The position numbers and the translations under genes are program-made. Source: JAEYZM01 sp943372195 (GTDB lineage: Bacteria; Bacteroidota; Bacteroidia; Sphingobacteriales; Sphingobacteriaceae). Taken from it: DNA of 64,000 bases. Each line of letters begins with the position of its first letter. The first letter of the stretch is position 1. The stretch covers positions 62,001 to 126,000 of the forward strand of contig CALRXS010000005.1 in the NCBI GenBank assembly GCA_943372195.1. The letters run 5' to 3'. Positions 62,232 to 64,000 of the stretch are shown piece after piece. The notes beneath the pieces are model-generated. The model had not been told where the DNA came from, did not search any database, and saw nothing but the letters and a program-made list of their open reading frames with translations.

Positions 62232-63641
62232 ATGAAGCATTTTCTAACACATCCAGTTTTTAAATACGTTGCAGAGGTCGCAGCAGAAACAAAGACACCT
62301 GCATATGTAATAGGAGGGTTTGTTAGAGACAAACTGTTGAATAGGCCATCTAAAGACTTAGATTTTTTGATCATAGGTAATGGTATGCAGTTTGCTGAAT
62401 TAGTTGCGCACAAGATTGGAAAGAGCGCAAAAGTCAATGTTTTCAAGAATTTTGGAACAGCTCAACTATTTTATCAAGATTGGGATATTGAGTTTGTAGG
62501 TGCTAGAAAAGAATCATATAGAACAGAATCAAGAAAGCCTATTGTTGAAGACGGAAGTTTACAAGATGACCAAAATCGTAGAGATTTTAGTATCAATGCG
62601 ATGGCTATAAGTCTTAATAAAGTTGACTATGCACAATTGATTGACCCATTTAATGGTATAGATGATTTGAAGAAGAAAATTATTCGTACACCATTAGATG
62701 CTGATATTACGTATTCAGATGATCCACTTCGTATGATGCGTGCCATAAGATTTGCCTCGCAATTGAACTTTCAAATTGAGTCAGAATCTTTCGAAGCAAT
62801 TAAGAGAAATGCTCATCGTATTTCAATAGTTTCTAAAGAACGAGTAACGGATGAATTAAATAAAATTATACTTTCAGCAAAACCATCAATAGGATTCAAT
62901 CATTTGTTTGATACAGGCTTATTGCAATTGATTTTTCCGTTAATGGCTCAATTGTACGGTGTAGAGACGGTAAATGGCAAATCACACAAAGATAATTTCT
63001 ATCATACTTTACAAGTACTCGATAATATTTGTCAACATACAGATGATTTATGGTTAAGGTGGGCTGCTATTTTACACGATATTGCTAAGCCTGCTACAAA
63101 GAGGTTTGAGGATGGTACCGGCTGGACATTCCATGGTCATGAAGATCGTGGTGCACGAATGGTACCTAAAATATTTAGAGAATTACGATTACCTCAAAAT
63201 GAAAAAATGAAGTTCGTGCAAAAGTTAGTACAACTTCATTTGCGACCAATAGTACTTGCTCAAAGTGTGGTAACAGATTCAGCAGTAAGACGTTTATTGT
63301 TTGAAGCTGGTGAAGATATAGATGCATTAATGACTTTATGTAATGCAGATATCACCACAAAGAATGAATATAAAATCAAAAAGTATAAGAACAACTTCGA
63401 ACTAGTTAAGCAGAAACTAATAGAGGTAGAAGAGAAAGATAAATTAAGAAATTGGCAGCCGCCTATTGACGGTAATGATATTATGGAATTCTTCGGAATA
63501 GGGGCAGGCAAAGAAGTCGGATTAATAAAAAATGCAATAAGAGAGGCTATTTTGGAAGGAGATATACCTAATGAGAGAGAAGCCGCTTTGCAATTTATGT
63601 TTAGAAAAGCAGAAGAATTAGGATTAAATAGAAAAAAATAA
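62232..63641 (+). CDS. cca: CCA tRNA nucleotidyltransferase with HD domain
   Basis: A 469-residue class II nucleotidyltransferase that adds or repairs the CCA end of tRNAs; no tRNA here encodes CCA, so the enzyme is required. The catalytic motif is GGFVRDKLLNRPSKDLDFLI, followed by RRDFSINAMAISL, DPLRMMRAIRFA and the HD domain with ILHDIAKP. Poly(A) polymerase activity is an alternative in this family, but the length and HD domain favour CCA addition. It is divergent from the efflux operon. Confidence 0.93.
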   Translation: MKHFLTHPVFKYVAEVAAETKTPAYVIGGFVRDKLLNRPSKDLDFLIIGNGMQFAELVAHKIGKSAKVNVFKNFGTAQLFYQDWDIEFVGARKESYRTESRKPIVEDGSLQDDQNRRDFSINAMAISLNKVDYAQLIDPFNGIDDLKKKIIRTPLDADITYSDDPLRMMRAIRFASQLNFQIESESFEAIKRNAHRISIVSKERVTDELNKIILSAKPSIGFNHLFDTGLLQLIFPLMAQLYGVETVNGKSHKDNFYHTLQVLDNICQHTDDLWLRWAAILHDIAKPATKRFEDGTGWTFHGHEDRGARMVPKIFRELRLPQNEKMKFVQKLVQLHLRPIVLAQSVVTDSAVRRLLFEAGEDIDALMTLCNADITTKNEYKIKKYKNNFELVKQKLIEVEEKDKLRNWQPPIDGNDIMEFFGIGAGKEVGLIKNAIREAILEGDIPNEREAALQFMFRKAEELGLNRKK

Positions 63642-63692
63642 GAGATAAATAAATCATTTTTTATTTATTTTGTATAAAGAATTAAACATCAC

Positions 63693-64000
63693 ATGGCAGT
63701 TTATAAATTCAGAGTTAGTTTCGAAGATTATGATGATATTCATCGTGATATAGAAATAAAGTCAAATCAAACATTTGCAGACTTTCACAAGGCGATACAT
63801 AAATCAATTGCATTTGATGGAAATGCTGCTTCCTCATTTTACATGAGTAACGATTACTGGCATAAGGGTGAAGAAATTACTTTACTTGAATCGTCTAAAA
63901 AAAATGATAAAGTTACTTTAATGGAGACATCCGTATTAAAGAATTTTATAATTGACCCCCATCAGAAAATATATTACATCTTCAATTTTGATAAACCCTG
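63693..64000 (+). CDS. Plasmid pRiA4b ORF-3-like family protein (3' end outside window)
   Basis: An open frame from ATG 63693 runs past the window end, with 102 codons visible. The start MAVYKFRVSFEDYDDIHRDIEI and the segment FADFHKAIHKSIAFDGNAASSFYM are characteristic of the pRiA4b ORF-3/IS1096-passenger family, followed by WHKGEEITL. The family has a ubiquitin-like fold of uncertain function. In chromosomes it is common and not itself a sign of a mobile element. Confidence 0.82.
   Translation, partial: MAVYKFRVSFEDYDDIHRDIEIKSNQTFADFHKAIHKSIAFDGNAASSFYMSNDYWHKGEEITLLESSKKNDKVTLMETSVLKNFIIDPHQKIYYIFNFDKP

Noticed and set aside
63693..64000. Insertion sequence, because the family is called IS1096 passenger-like
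   Set aside because: No transposase or terminal inverted repeats are visible, and the family is common in chromosomes outside IS elements.

Overview
The window comes from the chromosome of a low-GC member of the phylum Bacteroidota. The grounds are SusC/SusD-type outer-membrane genes, two further TonB-dependent receptors with carboxypeptidase-like N-domains, a type IX secretion (T9SS) C-terminal sorting domain, the gliding-type ABC genes gldA-gldF-gldG, a fused CusA-TolC metal pump, a single-chain glycyl-tRNA synthetase, promoters of the TTTG-N19-TAnnTTTG type, and almost no Shine-Dalgarno sequences. Genus cannot be fixed from the sequence; nothing here is plasmid or phage. Coding density is high and no gap above about 300 bases lacks a gene.

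Layout. 1-4.7 kb: end of a SusC-like receptor, its SusD-like lipoprotein, a small lipoprotein and a secreted protein, one operon ended by a hairpin. 4.7-5.2 kb: a 0.5-kb cassette with a four-helix-bundle (23S-IVP type) gene enclosed by inverted arrays of the heptamer GTATTCN. 5.2-9.8 kb (minus): glycosyltransferase, M3 peptidase, UbiA-type prenyltransferase, GTPase YihA, outer-membrane barrel. 9.9-11.9 kb: an unrecognised helical protein and glyS. 11.9-17.5 kb: gldA-gldF-gldG-DUF4340 and dnaN. 17.5-24.9 kb: a secreted phospholipase C-like zinc enzyme, rpsT, radC, pheT, a coiled-coil protein, zapA, rny and an Mpo1-like membrane protein. 25.0-35.5 kb: two paralogous pairs, each a TonB-dependent receptor followed by a secreted beta-helix protein. 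35.6-40.7 kb: a two-domain OlsF-like acyltransferase, a helix-hairpin-helix protein, apt, an acyl-CoA dehydrogenase, a barrel protein.

40.7-56.2 kb is the core information-processing block: rpsU, xerC, hpf, tRNA-Thr/Tyr/Gly/Thr, tuf, tRNA-Trp, secE, nusG, rplK, rplA, rplJ, rplL, rpoB, rpoC and a DUF3467 gene, punctuated by hairpin terminators or attenuators. 56.2-62.2 kb (minus) is a heavy-metal efflux operon: a small membrane-anchored protein, a CusA pump fused to its outer-membrane channel, and the adaptor. The window closes with a CCA-adding enzyme and the start of a pRiA4b ORF-3-like gene.

The most unusual signals are non-coding: heptamer-periodic repeats of two sequence types at three loci (one flanking the four-helix gene, one a perfect 47-base palindrome, one at a stop codon); an identical 17-base promoter-plus-start sequence at yihA and glyS implying leaderless mRNAs; and xerC starting on the U-tract of the rpsU terminator. 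At protein level, the duplicated receptor/beta-helix locus and the CusA-TolC fusion stand out.
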